In this document: piece after piece, positions 1 through 7,629 of the stretch
How positions within the stretch are numbered: position 1 is the first letter of the stretch
Layout: each line of letters starts with the position of its first letter
Assembly (NCBI RefSeq): GCF_002266465.3
Contig: NZ_CP029427.2
Coordinates: 558,001 to 622,000, forward strand
Direction: 5' to 3'
Origin: Bradyrhizobium symbiodeficiens
GTDB taxonomy: Bacteria; Pseudomonadota; Alphaproteobacteria; Rhizobiales; Xanthobacteraceae
Length of the DNA stretch: 64,000 nucleotides
The notes under the pieces: model-generated
What the model was told of the DNA's origin: nothing
The model's input: the letters and a program-made list of their open reading frames with translations, nothing else
Databases searched by the model: none
Position numbers and translations under genes: made by a program

Positions 1-535
1 CCGGTCATCAATCTGCGCGTGGGGACGAGAATTGCCGAACCTGGCTCCCTGCAAAAAGTGCTTACGTACCGATACGCAAAACGCAAAGCATCGGCGCCCG
101 CGATGCCCGCGGCTGACCCAACTGTCGGCGCCGCATTTAGCCGCATAAGCGGAAAGGCGAGGCGAGCGGCGGCGCGTTGGAGAGATCTACTCAGACACTG
201 TTTACGTCGTTGGGGCGCGACGCGCTCTTCGGTCGGGCGGGAGGGCCGGAATGTCTCTCCGTCAGTTCCCACCGACGGAGCAGGTCAATTCGTGTTGTTT
301 CAAAATATTATTTTCTCGGGACGGTGCCGTGGGGACATACGCGGCTCTGTGCTTGGGGATGGCCCGCAACGCAGCCATTCCCGGCGGGCCTTCCCTCACT
401 GGTTCCGAATTAGATACGTTTGCAAGTGTGGCCTAGATGACATTGCTCTGCGGCAGAGCTGCTGTAGGTTGCTGCTCACCGGGGCTGGCTGCATATTTCA
501 CTTAGATCTTTTTCACCCGGAGTTTTTTGACAATG
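1..535. other. no gene recognised
   Basis: I see no convincing gene in this stretch. The open frames have no ribosome-binding site and read as low-complexity Arg/Ser/Pro sequence typical of non-coding GC-rich frames. A short AT-rich patch lies near 295-315 and a T-run just before the hairpin at 536. The window starts inside this stretch, so a gene end lying to the left cannot be excluded. Confidence 0.4.
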
Positions 536-564
536 AGGCCGCAGCGGTTCCCCCGCTGCGGCCT
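536..564. terminator. strong perfect hairpin, possible terminator
   Basis: A 12-bp perfect stem (536-547 with 553-564) closes a 5-base loop. No U-run follows on either strand, so intrinsic termination is uncertain. It lies just beyond the 3' end of the small minus-strand gene ending at 600, where a terminator would be expected. Confidence 0.4.
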
Positions 565-599
565 TCGTATCCTCGGAACTAAACCGGAAGCGAACGATT

Positions 600-809
600 T
601 CACTGATCTTGTCCGGACAATTTTCCGGGCCGATCAATTCGGGGGCCGACAATCCCTCTGGGCCGCAGCACTCGCACATTGGACCGATGAAGCTCGGACT
701 CAAGCTCCATCACGGCGACTTCAGCGCGCAGTCTCCGTAGCTCATCCATCGTTTTCTTTAGTTCGTCATCCGACAACTTCGGACGATGCGAGAAAAAGGG
801 CAGCTTCAT
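600..809 (-). CDS. small hypothetical protein, 69 aa
   Basis: The function is not recognised. The protein is charged, with a predicted amphipathic helix at residues 12-46 rich in Leu, Glu, Arg and Lys (DELKKTMDELRRLRAEVA), which could form a short coiled coil. The tail is basic and Pro/Gly-containing. I chose the ATG at 809 rather than an upstream in-frame start because a GAGAGAGGC purine run sits just before it on the minus strand. No signal peptide or membrane segment is visible. It stands alone in a sparsely coding stretch with a strong hairpin downstream. The regular helix heptads and the RBS suggest a real gene. Confidence 0.5.
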   Translation of the reverse strand: MKLPFFSHRPKLSDDELKKTMDELRRLRAEVAVMELESELHRSNVRVLRPRGIVGPRIDRPGKLSGQDQ

Positions 810-1138
810 AAATCTAGCCTCTCTCTCATTAGACGCACCATGATCAGGCAAGTTTCGCTCGCTAGCCAGAAAATTACTGGAACATAGAGAACTCACAGAC
901 GTGCTGTATTCTCTCCGATCGCGTCACAGTGAGGTCGAGCGCTATGCTCGAAATATGCACATGCTAACGCTACCCCATAACGTACGTTAATCTAAGGGCT
1001 AGGTTGCTTCTCCCGGTTCGTTCGCGCACGGTGGAGATACGGAGCCGGCAGCCTAGATTAATTTCAGGATTTTTACCGGCCGGCCCGACAAGCGTCATTT
1101 GCATTGCGGCCTATTTTTAATCCGATTGCGAGGACATC
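810..1138. other. no gene recognised
   Basis: No reading frame here has both a plausible start and protein-like composition. The stretch carries the upstream regions of the minus-strand gene starting at 809 and of the plus-strand small ORF at 1139. No promoter can be assigned with confidence. Confidence 0.4.
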
Positions 1139-1291
1139 ATGAGCGACTCGGCTCAGACGCACAGTGATTGCCAGTGGAATTCCATTGAGGCGATCAAGAA
1201 ACGCCTCACGATCATCGCTAATAGGCAACGCCGTCTTGAAAGAGAGATTGCTCGGATTAGACCAGCGCGCAAGCATAGCTGGCTCCTCTGA
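1139..1291 (+). CDS. small hypothetical protein, 50 aa
   Basis: A 50-codon ORF starts with ATG and is preceded by a GCGAGGA Shine-Dalgarno-like sequence 5-6 bases upstream. The product is polar at the N-terminus. From about residue 17 it becomes a basic helix (IEAIKKRLTIIANRQRRLER), similar in style to the short coiled-coil proteins common in Bradyrhizobium accessory regions. No family is recognised. It ends ten bases before the tRNA gene at 1301. An antisense frame overlaps it, but that frame lacks an RBS and reads less like protein. Evidence is limited to RBS and composition. Confidence 0.45.
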   Translation: MSDSAQTHSDCQWNSIEAIKKRLTIIANRQRRLEREIARIRPARKHSWLL

Positions 1292-1300
1292 TCTTTCAGC

Positions 1301-1376
1301 GCCGGTTTAGCTCAGTGGTAGAGCGCCGTCCCTGTATGGCGGAGGTCGGAGGTTCAATTCCTCTCAACCGGCACCA
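1301..1376 (+). tRNA. irregular tRNA, anticodon read as TGT (Thr?)
   Basis: The acceptor stem pairs perfectly (GCCGGTT with AACCGGC) and is followed by A73 and an encoded CCA. The D arm is 4 bp with loop AGTGGTA. The anticodon stem is CCGTC/GGCGG and the T arm GGAGG/CCTCT with loop TTCAATT. Two irregularities are seen. The anticodon loop CCTGTAT has C instead of the near-universal T at position 33 if the central triplet TGT is the anticodon. One extra C (1365) sits between the T stem and the acceptor stem. The gene is therefore tRNA-like, but isotype and function are uncertain. It could be a divergent tRNA-Thr(UGU) or a decaying island-borne tRNA. Confidence 0.8.
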
Positions 1377-1443
1377 CTTATTTTCCCTTTGACGCCGGCG
1401 CGGGTCGATTCAGTTCGTCGAGTGTTCGAGACGGTTTGTCAGT

Positions 1444-1632
1444 ATGAGTTTTGAAAAACTGAGCGATGCCAGCGTTCTTCGTCTTTATGAGAATATCAGG
1501 CAGCAGGTAGCCACCGACATCAGCAATGGTCGCTACCACTTCTTGGGTGAAACGGCCAAACGGCGAGCCGAGGATCTACGCGAGGAGATTGATCGCCGGC
1601 AACTGCATGCGCTGCCAATCGATTGGCCGTAG
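1444..1632 (+). CDS. small hypothetical protein, 62 aa
   Basis: This is a short, soluble, mainly helical protein of unknown function. The N-terminus reads MSFEKLSDASVLRLYENIR. A basic/acidic helix around residues 36-52 (AKRRAEDLREEIDRR) is typical of small Bradyrhizobium hypothetical proteins. There is no membrane segment, cysteine or known motif. The start ATG lies about 70 bases downstream of the tRNA. The RBS is weak. Balanced amino-acid content and regular helix periodicity support coding. It could be co-transcribed with the next small gene at 1693, 60 bases downstream on the same strand. Confidence 0.55.
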   Translation: MSFEKLSDASVLRLYENIRQQVATDISNGRYHFLGETAKRRAEDLREEIDRRQLHALPIDWP

Positions 1633-1692
1633 CGCGAGCACCGAGGCGTTTCACGGTTTGCCTTCTCTCAATTAGGAAAAAAGATAAAGTCC

Positions 1693-1878
1693 ATGCGCTG
1701 GTCAAGATCTGAGGATGAGCAATTTCGGTCGTTAGTTGAATCAGGCGCCGAAATCGACGATATAGCTAAGTCATTAATGAAAACGGCGGAGCAACTCCGT
1801 GCGCGGGGCTACCATTTAGGATTGCCACGCAAGTGGTTTAACAAGACGACTGCTCCAAAATATAGCCGTCATCCGTGA
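1693..1878 (+). CDS. small Myb/SANT-like helical protein, 61 aa
   Basis: The N-terminal half (residues 1-48) has the pattern of a short Myb/SANT- or GcrA-like helix-turn-helix: MRWSRSEDEQFRSLVESG, then DDIAKSLMKTAEQLRARGYHLGL. It shows Trp3, an acidic first helix, and a recognition-like helix ending in R-A-x-G-Y/H-x-L-G-L. Proteins of this kind are usually small DNA-binding or DNA-associated factors, and DNA binding is an inference here. The C-terminal 13 residues are basic and unstructured. Spacing to the gene at 1444 suggests a shared transcript. A purine-rich stretch (AGGAAAAAAG) precedes the ATG. Confidence 0.55.
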   Translation: MRWSRSEDEQFRSLVESGAEIDDIAKSLMKTAEQLRARGYHLGLPRKWFNKTTAPKYSRHP

Positions 1879-1938
1879 GAATGGTCTGAGGAGTTTTGGA
1901 CCTCCGCTTCATTCAACCGGCTATGCTGGGGACATTCA

Positions 1939-2118
1939 ATGAACCTTTCGGGCCTACCCGAGACAAATGAGAGTACTCGAAGGCGCGAGGACGAACTGAG
2001 CCAAGTGGATGCATCGGGCGATCAAAAGCGAGGTGGTCTCCGCCTTTCGCCAACCGGCATCGCGTGGGTCGTTTCATGCGTTGTAGCAATGCTGGGCTGG
2101 GTAAGCGCGCTCGTGTAG
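1939..2118 (+). CDS. small membrane protein, 59 aa
   Basis: This 59-codon ORF has a clear bipartite design. Residues 1-38 are polar and charged, and residues 39-59 form one hydrophobic helix (GIAWVVSCVVAMLGWVSALV) running to the C-terminus, so it looks like a tail-anchored inner-membrane protein. A GGGGA run lies 6-10 bases before the ATG. Beyond the TAG the same frame stays readable for 26 codons to a second TAG at 2197. The original protein may therefore have been longer and the TAG a later mutation. No family is recognised. Confidence 0.55.
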   Translation: MNLSGLPETNESTRRREDELSQVDASGDQKRGGLRLSPTGIAWVVSCVVAMLGWVSALV

Positions 2119-2547
2119 TTCCTGTGGAACATGCTACGCGCGGTCACCGGATGGGGCCGGCCTCAAAATCAAATCTACGCTACTTTGACTGCCGTGTAGA
2201 TGATCATTCCCCGCAGCGCAATGTTGATCTGTATTGTTTTGGCCATAGACCCTCGTCAAGACCGCTTGAGTGGGCTTCGACTCTGGCAACACAATGTCAA
2301 CGACTCGCTAAAGGTCCCCATTCAACAGGGCTGTGCAGCGCACCTACAAAGAGCTTCGCCAAATTTCGATAACGTTTCGGCCCTTTTGCTGACGCAGCTT
2401 TCTTGAAACCAAGCGCGACCGGCAGTTTACCGAGCAGCCGCCCGCCGTTGCCGCATTGCGGCGAGGATGATCGGCAAGCGGCTTGGAGGTCGCCTTGAAT
2501 GGTCGCGACGCGTCCCGGTGATCAGATCGTTCAAAAGGACAAGGTAC
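2119..2547. other. no intact gene; possible decayed continuation of the upstream ORF
   Basis: No complete gene is seen. In frame with the 59-aa membrane ORF, the first 26 codons after its stop remain open, then a second stop at 2197 is followed directly by ATG and a 68-codon frame. These could be decayed remains of a longer gene, but composition is equivocal. The rest is the upstream region of the secreted-protein gene at 2548. Confidence 0.3.
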
Positions 2548-2778
2548 ATGGAGCTTCATCCCGTAGTCTGGTTGATTTTCGTTAGTATTGGGGCATCGAA
2601 CGTCGTCACGGCAGATCCGCTCCATGTCGGAAATTTTCCAGACATCAAAAGCTGCACCGAGGCGATCCAGAGAGTTCAAGTCGGTCCAAAGCCTGACATG
2701 ACCTATCCGGGCCTTTTCATGTGCGTGCCTGCAAACACAGGCAAGCCGAGCGATCCGCCAGCTCCGCTGGGCCGGTAA
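2548..2778 (+). CDS. small secreted protein, 76 aa
   Basis: The N-terminus has the form of a Sec signal peptide: MELHPVVWLIFVSIGASNVV, with likely cleavage near TA-DP around residues 22-24. The mature part is about 52 residues, has two cysteines that could pair in the periplasm (in IKSCTEA and LFMCVPA), and ends Pro-rich. I preferred the ATG at 2548 over an in-frame start 27 codons upstream because AGGACAAGG precedes it at proper spacing and the longer form would bury the signal peptide. Function is unknown. Small exported two-Cys proteins are frequent in Bradyrhizobium. Confidence 0.6.
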   Translation: MELHPVVWLIFVSIGASNVVTADPLHVGNFPDIKSCTEAIQRVQVGPKPDMTYPGLFMCVPANTGKPSDPPAPLGR

Positions 2779-2790
2779 GCATTAGCGAGA

Positions 2791-2928
2791 ATGACTTTGG
2801 TTCGTCTGCTGCTAATCGTGGCCGCGGTAACTATTGCCGCCACCTTGCTGGCTAAACACATCGGGCACTGCAATGATCGAGCCGGAGGACGCCGTCTTCG
2901 TAACTGGAACGGCTGGCAGCGTTGTTGA
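2791..2928 (+). CDS. possible 45-aa membrane peptide or remnant
   Basis: The ORF begins MTLVRLLLIVAAVTIAATLL, a convincing single transmembrane or signal helix, and continues with a short basic tail rich in Arg, Gly and Trp. A GCGAGA sequence precedes the ATG. It starts 12 bases after the secreted-protein gene and could be its operon partner. The stop codon lies inside the first copy of a 19-bp tandem duplication (2912-2949), so the present C-terminus may not be ancestral. Function is unknown. A minus-strand frame (2812-3096) overlaps it, and I cannot exclude that as the real remnant. Confidence 0.35.
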   Translation: MTLVRLLLIVAAVTIAATLLAKHIGHCNDRAGGRRLRNWNGWQRC

Positions 2929-3276
2929 TTGCTGGCAGCGTTGTTGATTGGTGTAAAGCAAAGCATCAATGTGTTCCCAGCCGGAATGGTCTTGAAGCTC
3001 TTCCAAAGCCTTACCTTCGCGGCTCCGCTCGACCAGCCAATCCTGATGCTCCTCGACGTTGCGGCCTCGTAAGGTGGCGACAGCCTTGATCAGCATTGCT
3101 GCGGCGACGCGTCGAGGAGCTTTGATTCATGGCCTCTGCTGCCACGACCAGCGCTTCGGCACTTCTGAACTGCGATAGTCTAGGTCAATGTAAGGCAAGA
3201 TCTTGTGAAGCTCTTCCTCTGACTTCTCATGATGCCCATGTTTCCACAGCCCAGGATGAACTTTGAGCGCTCTGCA
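2812..3276 (-). pseudogene. fragments of an unidentified protein gene
   Basis: Two minus-strand frames look protein-like but neither forms a normal gene. From about 3276 to the stop at 3127 the frame reads HPGLWKHGHHEKSEEELHKI and onward to SEVPKRWSWQQRP, but no ATG opens it. From 3096 a second frame reads NVEEHQDWLVERSREGKALE and continues to WEHIDALLYTNQ before entering the tandem-duplication area. No RBS precedes the ATG at 3096. I interpret these as remains of one or two small genes and do not recognise a family. Support is composition only. Confidence 0.25.
2912..2949. repeat. perfect 19-bp tandem duplication
   Basis: The unit GCTGGCAGCGTTGTTGATT occurs twice head to tail without mismatch (2912-2930, 2931-2949). 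The length is not a multiple of three. It looks like a recent slippage or recombination event in decaying DNA. Confidence 0.9.
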
Positions 3277-3646
3277 CTAAGATCACGGCATCACATTGGT
3301 CGAACGCGACCAGCGGCATTAGTCGCGTTCGGCAAGTTGCAGGGCCTTCGAACCCAAGCAATCTGCGTTTCACTCTGAGGACCTATTTCAGCTCGTCCTC
3401 AACCTTGTCGAAGGTAAGCGACGGCAAGAACGTAACGTCGATGCAACGAGCCCGAACATCATCCGGGTCGAGCTCGGTCAGCTTACGGGGTGAGATTGCT
3501 CCGCCGTTCCCCTGAACCCATGCGCACTCCCAAAGCATGGCAAGTGACAAAATTGGCGCTACGAACCGAATAACTGCCGTTGTCGCCGCCTTAAAGCGCG
3601 GCCTAATTTTCCTGTAAAGTGCGGACATCCACGTTTACTCGCCTGG

Positions 3647-4162
3647 GTGGACAGCGTTCTGGTCAACTACAGCGGATACCTGATTGCTTCCGGCTATTTG
3701 ATCCTGCTAGTTCTATTGTCGGGAATGATCGCGAAGATCCAAGCCAGTGAGCGAGTTTTGTATTGGCTTTCTCGCGTTATCCCGTTGGGCTATGCGATGG
3801 ACATTCTGTCTGACTAGATGTTTTTCGGGATCGTTCCGCCGTTAAACAGCAACAGCATCCAGATCATGGCAGCGCTCTTGCTGCTCGCAATAGCACTAGT
3901 GTTTGAGTCTGTATTGTATCGTAGAAAGCAGGTTTATCGTAGTGCTCCCGCGGCGCATCGCAAAACCTCTGCCAGGCGGATGTTTCTTGAGGGGCTGCGG
4001 CTTGTCGGCTCCTGCTGTAGTATGCAACCACTGCGACTGGGCTCGGGGCAAGGTCTGGCTGGACCGGCCCGCCATTCCATAACAACGCATACGCGAATCG
4101 TAGCTTTACTTCCGCTATACGAACTCAAGAGAGACCAAATAGAATATTGTGTGCGCGCCTGA
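3647..4162 (+). pseudogene. membrane-protein remnants
   Basis: The plus-strand frame from a GTG at 3647 to the TAG at 3815 encodes a helix-rich hydrophobic stretch (GYLIASGYLILLVLLSGMIA) followed by a segment ending PLGYAMDILSD. The frame is open upstream to about 3548 without an ATG. An ATG abuts the stop at 3818 and opens a 114-codon frame whose first 45 residues contain another membrane helix (IQIMAALLLLAIALVFESVL) and whose remainder looks non-coding. The two pieces may derive from one membrane-protein gene broken by mutation, or be unrelated. No product is recognised. Confidence 0.3.
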
Positions 4163-7100
4163 CGTCCTCGGTATTCAAGCCTTCATTGAGCCATTGGTGG
4201 TTAGTTTCAATCAGGTACCGTGCCTCTTCAAGCCGACCTTGCGCTCGCCATAGCTCCGCCAGGTTAACAGTCGCTCGCAATTCGAAAGATTTTGCGCTTT
4301 GACGTCGCGCCACCTCAATTGCCTGCTTTAAATTCGACTCGGCGCCGCCAACGTCTGACGCGTCGAGCGCTAAAAGTATGTCGGCCTTTTGACGATGCAA
4401 TTCGGCATCCCACGCTCTGCCTCTCGCATCGCTCGACTCTGCCAATAGTTGATCGATAATAGCTAGCGCCGCGGTGTGCTCGCCACCTCGAGCATGCATT
4501 TCGGCCAACCAGCTATTCATCATTGGGAGCATATAACCGACGCCTTGTTCACGAGCTTTGGCGAGTCCCAGTCCGATATCGATCTTAGCTTCCTCGACTT
4601 TTCCGAGGCGACCAAGTGCGCAACCTCGCGAAATCTGGGACAGAAGGGCATACAGGGAGAACCTCTGTTCACTTGATATTTCGAGGCTTTTCTCAGCGTG
4701 CGCAAGGGATTGATCGGGTTCTCCGCGAAAGAGGTGCACGGCAGACGTCATGTAGTGGGCAAATGCGATGGTGTAGGGGTGTGCAAGCTCTTGCCCCAGC
4801 TGGAGAGCCTCGAGAACGCGCGATAAGGACTGATCTCGATAACCAAGGAACCACAAATCCCAAGACAAGAGGAGTAGTGAGGCCGCCTGGGGGTCCACCA
4901 TATAGAGGTTGTACAGTGATCGCTTGCCTTTGCGCTTTGAGAGCGCAATCGACTCCTCAAAGTGCTGCCTGGAGGACTGAAATTCTCCCCTACACAAAAG
5001 CGTACTTCCCATTACACGATGCGCCACCATCAGCGGAACGGCATCGGCAGACATCCGCGCTCGCGATAGAAACTCATTGGCCATATTTAGCGCATCATCA
5101 AGTTTGCCCCCCATCCAAGAATGTCCCCACATTCCGAATAGGGCCTGAAAATATTCAGGCGGCCCGTCAAGCTTCAGGCACAGAGCCCGGGCCCGTGCAA
5201 ACGCCTCCAGCGTTTCTTCGGCCGGATATCCCCGTACGGCGATGAGCGGGATACCGAGCGCCAGCTGAATCTCGATTTCTTGCTTGCAACGTTCGGTCGT
5301 ATCCGGCAAACCGCTAAGAGCCTCCAAGGCCTTTCGAAAATGAGAAATCGCTTCGACGTTGGCGGAGTGGGCGAGTGCGCGCTGTCCCGACTTGTACCAA
5401 CAGCGCATAGCGAGCTCGTAGTTGCCGGCTTCAGAATAGTGATAGGCCAGAATTTCTGGTCGGTTTTCGACCAGCTCACAAAAGTGGTTCACCAGAACCG
5501 CAGCGATATTCGCATGACTCTGCCGTCTCGTACTCCTAAGCAAGGAGTTGTAGATTGCATCTCGTAGCAAGGCATGTTTGAACGCGAAACGGATAAAAGG
5601 CGAAACGCCGACCCGATAGATGATGTCAGCCTGCTCGAGACGTGCGAGGGACCGACGCAGGTCGCTCTCATCGATTTGCAGTGCAACTGATAAAAGATCA
5701 TAAGAGAACTCCCGACCGATCACGGCAGCGATTTGCGCCAATCTCCGACCTTGGTCGACACGATCCAGGCGTTCCATCAATGCATCGTGGAGCGTGTCCG
5801 GTACACTTGTCACCGGTTGTACGGTTTGTTTAAGACGGTCGTCTTCTGATCCAGTTCCTGTCAGCGTTCTCACGATGCTGTTTGTTAGTTCTTCGATGAA
5901 CAGCGGTATGCCATCAGCCTTTTCGACAATCTGGTCGAGAATGTCTTGAGGAATGCGCTGGCCCATCACGAGGTCTCTGATCATTCCGGCTACTTCGGCA
6001 CGCGACAATCGAGTGAGGGAGTGAACCGTCACGTTCGCATCAGTAAACCATGCCGGCCGGAACTCGGGCCGGTGTGAGACAATAAGCAGGACGCGGGCGC
6101 GATTGATCCGATTTATGGTAAGCTCCAGCAACTCAAGCGTGGACGGATCTATCCAGTGCACATCTTCGAAAATGCATAGCGTGGGTCGTTGAGCGGAAAA
6201 CGCGAGGACTATGTCAACTAGCTTGCTTATGGTCCTATTCTTTATCTGTTGTGGCGTGAGTGTCGCCACTTCATGTTGATTTGCGCTGGTAATTGACAGC
6301 AAGTTGGCGATCAGAAGAGTTGCTTCGATCGTGTCATCAGTCGAACTCGGCAGGTACTCCTTTATTTTTTCTAGTTTATCTGAATCCGAATCGTTCGTTA
6401 TCAGGCTGGCTGCCTGTTCTATATGTTCGATGATTGGATAGAACGCGCTCTGGCTGTGAAAAGGTGAGCATTGATACTGTAAAACACAGCACGGTTCGTG
6501 CTGGATGTTCGACTTCAATTCGTGGATGAGGCGCGACTTTCCGACCCCCGGGATACCCGAGAGCAACACAATCTGCCCGTCGCCTTCTTTGGCCTTTTGC
6601 CATCTGTCAAGGAGCAGGTTCAGTTCGGTCGAACGTCCGATAAGTGGAGTAAGAGCCCCCACATGTGCAGCTTCAAAACGACTTCCCGCGTGCGTTGGAG
6701 CGATAACTCGGTAGACGTGAAGAGGCTTAGTTACGCCTTTGAGTCTTTGGAGCTCAAGGTCATGAAGTTCAAATGCTGCCGACACTAGCCGTTTTGTCGA
6801 TTCCGAGATGACTAGGGTGTTGGGCGCGGCGAGTGTCTGCAAGCGCGCCGCAATATTTGGCGGTTCGCCGACTGCATCCATCCAATCGGTTAACATCGCG
6901 CTGCTAGCGCCCGTGATTTCGCCGACGACGACGGGGCCCGAACTGATGCCGGCCCTAGAAGCCAGAATGACTTGTCCTGAAATCTTCGGGACTGCAGCAA
7001 CGATCTCAAGACCTGCGTGCACGGCACGGATAGCGTCGTGTTCGTGTGCGGAGGGCCAGCCGAAGAAGGCCATCACACCATCGCCGAAGTATCTGGCCAC

Positions 7101-7556
7101 ATGTCCTTGGTAGCGCTTGATCGCTGTGATGCATGCTTCGCGATAGGCATCAATAAGTACCTGAAGATCCTCAGGGTCCAGCTTCTCCGAGAGTTGTGTC
7201 GACCCGACCAAGTCGCAGAACATCACCGTTATTTGGCGGCGTTCAGCCTGGCGATGCTCTCTTTCAGTCTCATGGTCCTGTCGTTCCGGTACGCCGTGCT
7301 GCGTGGAAGCAGTTGCCTCTGTGGGAGGACTAGGGGCAATTAGGCTTCCGCTAACCTGGCGCGCTGTTGTCAGTGCTTCGATCGCCCTCAGTAGCGTCTT
7401 GCGATGTCCGATAGAAACTCCAAGGTTTATGAGATCATTCTCGGTCAGATCAGGCAAAACGGAGTAGTCGACGTGGTTTTCGACAAAGGTTTCAGCGTAT
7501 CTGCCTAGCCCGCACTTGGCCAACCACTCCGTCAATTCTGTGGTTGTTCTCGTCAC
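4125..7556 (-). CDS. SAM domain, class III adenylate/guanylate cyclase, AAA ATPase and TPR signalling protein
   Basis: This 1143-aa protein probably makes a cyclic nucleotide under control of an ATPase/TPR sensor. Residues 7-62 are a SAM domain. Residues 105-285 are a class III cyclase domain with metal-binding Asp115 (FCDLVGST) and Asp159 (YFGDGV), and transition-state residues Asn234 and Arg238 (PNIAARLQ), so it looks catalytically competent. Residues 303-600 are an AAA/STAND-type NTPase with Walker A GIPGVGKS (334-341) and Walker B CIFEDVHWID. The remainder is TPR-like helical repeats. It is soluble, with no membrane helix. The start is GTG at 7556 with an AGGGAG Shine-Dalgarno embedded in an inverted repeat. 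It is divergent from the NHLP/di-iron pair. Such proteins are multiplied in Bradyrhizobium; substrate (ATP or GTP) and trigger are unknown. Confidence 0.9.
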   Translation of the reverse strand: MTRTTTELTEWLAKCGLGRYAETFVENHVDYSVLPDLTENDLINLGVSIGHRKTLLRAIEALTTARQVSGSLIAPSPPTEATASTQHGVPERQDHETEREHRQAERRQITVMFCDLVGSTQLSEKLDPEDLQVLIDAYREACITAIKRYQGHVARYFGDGVMAFFGWPSAHEHDAIRAVHAGLEIVAAVPKISGQVILASRAGISSGPVVVGEITGASSAMLTDWMDAVGEPPNIAARLQTLAAPNTLVISESTKRLVSAAFELHDLELQRLKGVTKPLHVYRVIAPTHAGSRFEAAHVGALTPLIGRSTELNLLLDRWQKAKEGDGQIVLLSGIPGVGKSRLIHELKSNIQHEPCCVLQYQCSPFHSQSAFYPIIEHIEQAASLITNDSDSDKLEKIKEYLPSSTDDTIEATLLIANLLSITSANQHEVATLTPQQIKNRTISKLVDIVLAFSAQRPTLCIFEDVHWIDPSTLELLELTINRINRARVLLIVSHRPEFRPAWFTDANVTVHSLTRLSRAEVAGMIRDLVMGQRIPQDILDQIVEKADGIPLFIEELTNSIVRTLTGTGSEDDRLKQTVQPVTSVPDTLHDALMERLDRVDQGRRLAQIAAVIGREFSYDLLSVALQIDESDLRRSLARLEQADIIYRVGVSPFIRFAFKHALLRDAIYNSLLRSTRRQSHANIAAVLVNHFCELVENRPEILAYHYSEAGNYELAMRCWYKSGQRALAHSANVEAISHFRKALEALSGLPDTTERCKQEIEIQLALGIPLIAVRGYPAEETLEAFARARALCLKLDGPPEYFQALFGMWGHSWMGGKLDDALNMANEFLSRARMSADAVPLMVAHRVMGSTLLCRGEFQSSRQHFEESIALSKRKGKRSLYNLYMVDPQAASLLLLSWDLWFLGYRDQSLSRVLEALQLGQELAHPYTIAFAHYMTSAVHLFRGEPDQSLAHAEKSLEISSEQRFSLYALLSQISRGCALGRLGKVEEAKIDIGLGLAKAREQGVGYMLPMMNSWLAEMHARGGEHTAALAIIDQLLAESSDARGRAWDAELHRQKADILLALDASDVGGAESNLKQAIEVARRQSAKSFELRATVNLAELWRAQGRLEEARYLIETNHQWLNEGLNTEDVRRAHNILFGLS

Positions 7557-7563
7557 AGACGAA

Positions 7564-7581
7564 CTCCCTATCCTGATAGGG
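7564..7581 (-). promoter_or_regulatory. inverted repeat overlapping the cyclase Shine-Dalgarno
   Basis: CCCTATC (7566-7572), CT and GATAGGG (7575-7581) form a perfect inverted repeat. On the minus-strand transcript one arm contains the AGGGAG Shine-Dalgarno of the cyclase gene, 7 bases before its GTG. As RNA, a 6-bp stem with a CAGG loop could hide the ribosome-binding site. As DNA, it could be an operator. Both roles are inferred. Confidence 0.5.
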
Positions 7582-7615
7582 GAGATGGGGTTTGCATCCT
7601 TAAGTTATCACACAT

Positions 7616-7629
7616 TTTCAGCGCTGAAA
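7616..7629. promoter_or_regulatory. 14-bp perfect palindrome, candidate operator
   Basis: TTTCAGCGCTGAAA is a perfect palindrome 60 bp upstream of the cyclase start, on the side facing the divergent NHLP/di-iron unit. Its symmetry fits a dimeric regulator. The regulator is not known and none is encoded next to it. Confidence 0.45.

Noticed and set aside
3383..3628. 81-codon minus-strand ORF
   Set aside because: One hydrophobic stretch, but no RBS and the opposite strand carries an equally good fragment; not enough support.
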